Shown: positions 61,310 through 64,000 of the stretch, one piece after another
How positions within the stretch are numbered: position 1 is the stretch's first letter
Layout: the number at the start of each line of letters is the position of its first letter
Assembly: GCF_011927785.1 (NCBI RefSeq)
Contig: NZ_JAATJK010000001.1
Location: forward strand, 6,822,501 to 6,886,500
Source of the DNA: Micromonospora profundi
GTDB taxonomy: Bacteria; Actinomycetota; Actinomycetes; Mycobacteriales; Micromonosporaceae
DNA: 64,000 bases
Direction: 5' to 3'
The notes under the pieces: generated by a model
What the model saw: the letters and a program-made list of their open reading frames with translations, nothing else
What the model was told of the DNA's origin: nothing
Databases searched by the model: none
Made by a program: the position numbers and the translations under genes

Positions 61310-63234
61310 CGGTTGTCCGCCTCTCCAGCGTCGGCGACGAGAGCGTCGAAGTCGGCGAGCTCCTCGTCGGTGAGGTACTTGGCCAGCTCCGCCCGGTCGA
61401 AGAGGCCGATCAGCTCCGGTCGCATCTTCGGCAGCGGCTTACGGGTCAGCTGTACGGTGTCGCCGTCCAGCGAGCAGACCAGGTTGACCTGCCGCCACTT
61501 CGGCTCCATCGCCGGGTAGTCCTCCCGGGTGTGCCCGCCGCGCGACTCCTGCCGCTCCAGCGCCGCCTTCGCGGTGCACTCCGAAACCACAAGCATGTTG
61601 CGCAGGTCCAGGGCCAGGTGCCAGCCCGGGTTGTAGCGCCGACCGCCGGCCGCACTCACCTTCGCCACCCGCTCGCGCAGCTCGGCCAGCCGCACGAGCG
61701 CGTCGGCCAGCTCACCCTCGCGACGGATGATCCCGACCAGATCCCCCATGACCACCTGGAGGTCCTGCTGGAGGGTGTACGGGCTCTCGCCGGTGTCCCG
61801 CTGCAGCGGCGCGAGAGCGGTTTCCACAGCCGCCTCGACGGCGTCCACGGCGACCTTCGGCCGGGCGTCCAGCCCGTCGGCGTAACTGGCCGCGTGCCCA
61901 CCGGCCCGCTTACCGAAGACCAGCAGGTCGGACAGGGAGTTGCCGCCCAGCCGGTTGGAGCCGTGCATGCCACCGGAGACCTCACCGGCGGCGAACAGCC
62001 CGCGTACGTGGCCGAAGGCCGCACCCGAATCCGGGTCCACCTCGACGCCGCCCATCACGTAGTGACAGGTCGGTCCGACCTCCATCGGCTCGGCCGTGAT
62101 GTCGACGTCGGCCAGTTCCTTGAACTGGTGGTACATCGACGGCAGTCGCCGCCGGATCTCCTCGGCCGAACGCCGGCTCGCGATGTCCAGGAAGACGCCA
62201 CCGGCGGGGGAGCCCCGACCGGCCTTGACCTCGCTGTTGATCGCGCGGGCCACCTCGTCGCGGGGCAGCAGCTCCGGGGGACGGCGGTTGTTGTCCGGGT
62301 CGGTGTACCAGCGGTCCGCCTCCTCCTCGGTCTCCGCGTACTGCTTGCGGAAGACGTCGGGGACGTAGTCGAACATGAACCGCTTACCTTCGGAGTTCTT
62401 CAGAACGCCGCCGTCACCGCGGACCGACTCGGTGACCAGGATGCCCTTCACCGAGGGCGGCCAGACCATGCCGGTCGGGTGGAACTGGAGGAACTCCATG
62501 TTGATCAGAGTCGCCCCGGCGCGCAGCGCCAATGCGTGACCGTCCCCGGTGTACTCCCACGAGTTCGAGGTGACCTTGTAGGAGCGTCCGACGCCGCCGG
62601 TCGCCAGCACCACGGCGGGCGCCTCGAAGAGGATGAACTCCCCGGACTCCCGGTAGTAGCCGAACGCGCCGGCGACCCGGTCACCGTCGAGCAGCAGCTC
62701 GGTGATCGTGGTCTCGGAGAAGACCTTGATCCGCGCGTCGTACGAGCCGAACTCGCGCTTGTCTTCCTGCTGGAGCGAGACGATCTTCTGCTGGAGGGTA
62801 CGGATCAGCTCCAGGCCGGTGCGGTCGCCGACGTGCGCCAGCCGGGGATACTCGTGGCCACCGAAGTTGCGCTGCGAGATCTTGCCGTCCTTGGTGCGGT
62901 CGAAGAGCGCCCCGTACGTCTCCAGCTCCCAGATGCGCTGCGGCGACTCCTTCGCGTGCAGCTCGGCCATCCGGAAGTTGTTGAGGAACTTGCCGCCGCG
63001 CATGGTGTCGCGGAAGTGCACCTGCCAGTTGTCCCGGCTGTTCACGTTGCCCATCGCGGCCGCGGCGCCGCCCTCGGCCATCACCGTGTGCGCCTTGCCG
63101 AAGAGCGACTTCGAGATGATCGCGGCCTTCTTGCCGGCGAGCCGGGCCTCGATCGCCGCGCGCAGACCGGCGCCGCCGGCCCCGATGACGACGACGTCAT
63201 AGTGGTGTCGTTCGATGCGAGTGGTAGTGGTCAT
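61306..63234 (-). CDS. sdhA: succinate dehydrogenase flavoprotein subunit
   Basis: This 642-residue catalytic subunit oxidises succinate. The FAD-binding GAGGAGLRAAIEARLAG is near residues 18-34, the covalent flavin His lies in FGKAHTVMAEGG, and substrate residues lie in EFLQFHPTGMVWP, SVRGDGGVLKN and the later HGSNRLGGNSL. The length and sequence fit the mycobacterial Sdh1 type (Rv0248c). It follows sdhC by 12 bases and overlaps sdhB, forming an sdhCAB operon. Confidence 0.96.
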   Translation of the reverse strand: MTTTTRIERHHYDVVVIGAGGAGLRAAIEARLAGKKAAIISKSLFGKAHTVMAEGGAAAAMGNVNSRDNWQVHFRDTMRGGKFLNNFRMAELHAKESPQRIWELETYGALFDRTKDGKISQRNFGGHEYPRLAHVGDRTGLELIRTLQQKIVSLQQEDKREFGSYDARIKVFSETTITELLLDGDRVAGAFGYYRESGEFILFEAPAVVLATGGVGRSYKVTSNSWEYTGDGHALALRAGATLINMEFLQFHPTGMVWPPSVKGILVTESVRGDGGVLKNSEGKRFMFDYVPDVFRKQYAETEEEADRWYTDPDNNRRPPELLPRDEVARAINSEVKAGRGSPAGGVFLDIASRRSAEEIRRRLPSMYHQFKELADVDITAEPMEVGPTCHYVMGGVEVDPDSGAAFGHVRGLFAAGEVSGGMHGSNRLGGNSLSDLLVFGKRAGGHAASYADGLDARPKVAVDAVEAAVETALAPLQRDTGESPYTLQQDLQVVMGDLVGIIRREGELADALVRLAELRERVAKVSAAGGRRYNPGWHLALDLRNMLVVSECTAKAALERQESRGGHTREDYPAMEPKWRQVNLVCSLDGDTVQLTRKPLPKMRPELIGLFDRAELAKYLTDEELADFDALVADAGEADNR

Positions 63235-63246
63235 GTCGGGGGCCCT

Positions 63247-64000
63247 TTAGTTGATGAACCGCAGGTCGGAGAACCAGCCGGCCGCGAGCGCCATGACGTA
63301 GAAGTCGGTGAGCGCCAGGGTGCCGAGGGTGATCCAGGCGAGCTGCATGTGCCGGACGTTCAACGCCGAGACGAACGTCCAGGCCTTGTACCGCACCGGA
63401 TGCTTGGAGAAGTGCTTCAGCCGGCCACCGATGATGTGCCGGCAGGAGTGGCAGGAGATCGTGTACGCCCACAGCATCACCACGTTGAACAACAGGATGA
63501 TGTTGCCCAGCCCGAAGCCGAAGCCCTGTGGTGAGTGGAAGGCGAGTATCGCGTCCCAGGTGTTGATCAGCGAGATGATCGCGGCGGCGTAGAAGAAGTA
63601 GCGGTGCAGGTTCTGACCGAGCAGCGGGAAACGGGTCTCACCGCTGTACTCCTTGTGGCCGTCCGGGACGGCGCAGGCCGGCGGGGACAGCCAGAACGAC
63701 CGGTAGTACGCCTTGCGGTAGTAGTAGCAGGTGAGACGGAACAGCAGCAGGAACGGCAGGGTCAGCGCCGCGTCCGGGATGATCCACCAGCCGGGCAGGA
63801 ACCGGCCGAAGTGTGAGGCGCTCTCGACACACCGCTCGGTGACGCAGGGCGAGTAGAACGGGGTCAGGTAGTGGTACTGGTCGACCCAGTACCACTTGTG
63901 CATGAAGACCCGGACCGTCGCGTACGCGACCCAGGCGCTCAGCCCGATCACCGTGATCAGCGGGGCGATCCACCAGCGGTCGGTACGCAACGTCTTCGCC
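63247..64000 (-). CDS. sdhC: succinate dehydrogenase membrane subunit (5' end outside window)
   Basis: The visible 250 or so residues form a polytopic membrane anchor with about five helices (IAPLITVIGLSAWVAYATV at the start, VVMLWAYTISCHSCRHII and LAWITLGTLALTDFYVMAL near the end). The CHSCRH motif with adjacent His may bind haem or quinone-site components. It matches the one-protein anchor of Sdh1-type complexes (Rv0249c). The frame is open to the window edge; a TTG at 63990 exists but is an unlikely start, so I treat it as truncated. Confidence 0.85.
   Translation of the reverse strand, partial: AKTLRTDRWWIAPLITVIGLSAWVAYATVRVFMHKWYWVDQYHYLTPFYSPCVTERCVESASHFGRFLPGWWIIPDAALTLPFLLLFRLTCYYYRKAYYRSFWLSPPACAVPDGHKEYSGETRFPLLGQNLHRYFFYAAAIISLINTWDAILAFHSPQGFGFGLGNIILLFNVVMLWAYTISCHSCRHIIGGRLKHFSKHPVRYKAWTFVSALNVRHMQLAWITLGTLALTDFYVMALAAGWFSDLRFIN

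Overview
The window is high-GC actinobacterial DNA. Gene content, GTG and leaderless starts and short dispersed repeats point to Micromonospora or a close relative in Micromonosporaceae; this taxonomic call is inference, not a database result. Part of the order (chorismate mutase, UvrD/PcrA helicase, M23 peptidases, sucC, sucD, a PerM-like membrane protein, purN, purH) matches the Mycobacterium tuberculosis segment Rv0948c-Rv0957 as I remember it, so much of the window is conserved chromosomal core.

Layout. 1-5.4 kb: an oligopeptide-type ABC importer operon (binding protein cut by the window edge, two permeases, two ATPases). 5.5-6.1 kb: an AroQ-delta chorismate mutase on the minus strand, preceded by what looks like a complete transcription attenuator: a leaderless Tyr/Phe-rich leader peptide, pause hairpin, antiterminator and terminator. 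6.2-19.2 kb: helicase, two M23 peptidases, a stand-alone B12-binding domain, succinyl-CoA synthetase, PerM-like protein, two small membrane-protein genes and purNH. 19.3-25.1 kb: a second, paralogous peptide importer operon on the minus strand. 25.5-29.7 kb: folD, malate dehydrogenase, a metallo-beta-lactamase-fold hydrolase and isocitrate dehydrogenase.

30-42.3 kb: galT with a DeoR regulator, an adenylylsulfate kinase carrying a degenerate ATP-sulfurylase-like N-terminus, a family 2 glycosyltransferase, two ABC-2 ATPase/permease pairs, a membrane protein and valS. 42.4-49.3 kb: a heterodimeric ABC exporter with one degenerate ATP site, an alkylation-repair pair (Ogt plus Ada-AlkA fusion, the latter containing an in-frame palindromic repeat), and an ECF sigma factor with a probable membrane partner. 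49.4-59.5 kb is more accessory: peptidase E, YchF, a remnant of a SUKH-like protein, a sortase-anchored ice-binding-like protein with a collagen-like stalk, GNAT, AraC/GyrI regulator, GAF-SpoIIE phosphatase, VOC protein, zinc-ribbon protein, methyltransferase, PH-domain protein and a pterin-dehydratase-like protein lacking its catalytic histidines. 59.6-64 kb: a Nudix hydrolase and sdhCAB (sdhC runs off the end).

Central metabolism is strongly represented: sucCD, mdh, icd and sdhCAB are TCA-cycle genes, and the B12-binding protein links to methylmalonyl-CoA and so to succinyl-CoA. Many first-in-operon genes have no Shine-Dalgarno but carry TANNNT six or seven bases before the start codon, the signature of leaderless transcripts. 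The most interesting item is the chorismate mutase attenuator; next are the palindromic repeat inside the ada-alkA gene, the collagen-stalked ice-binding-like protein and the degenerate sulfurylase-kinase fusion.
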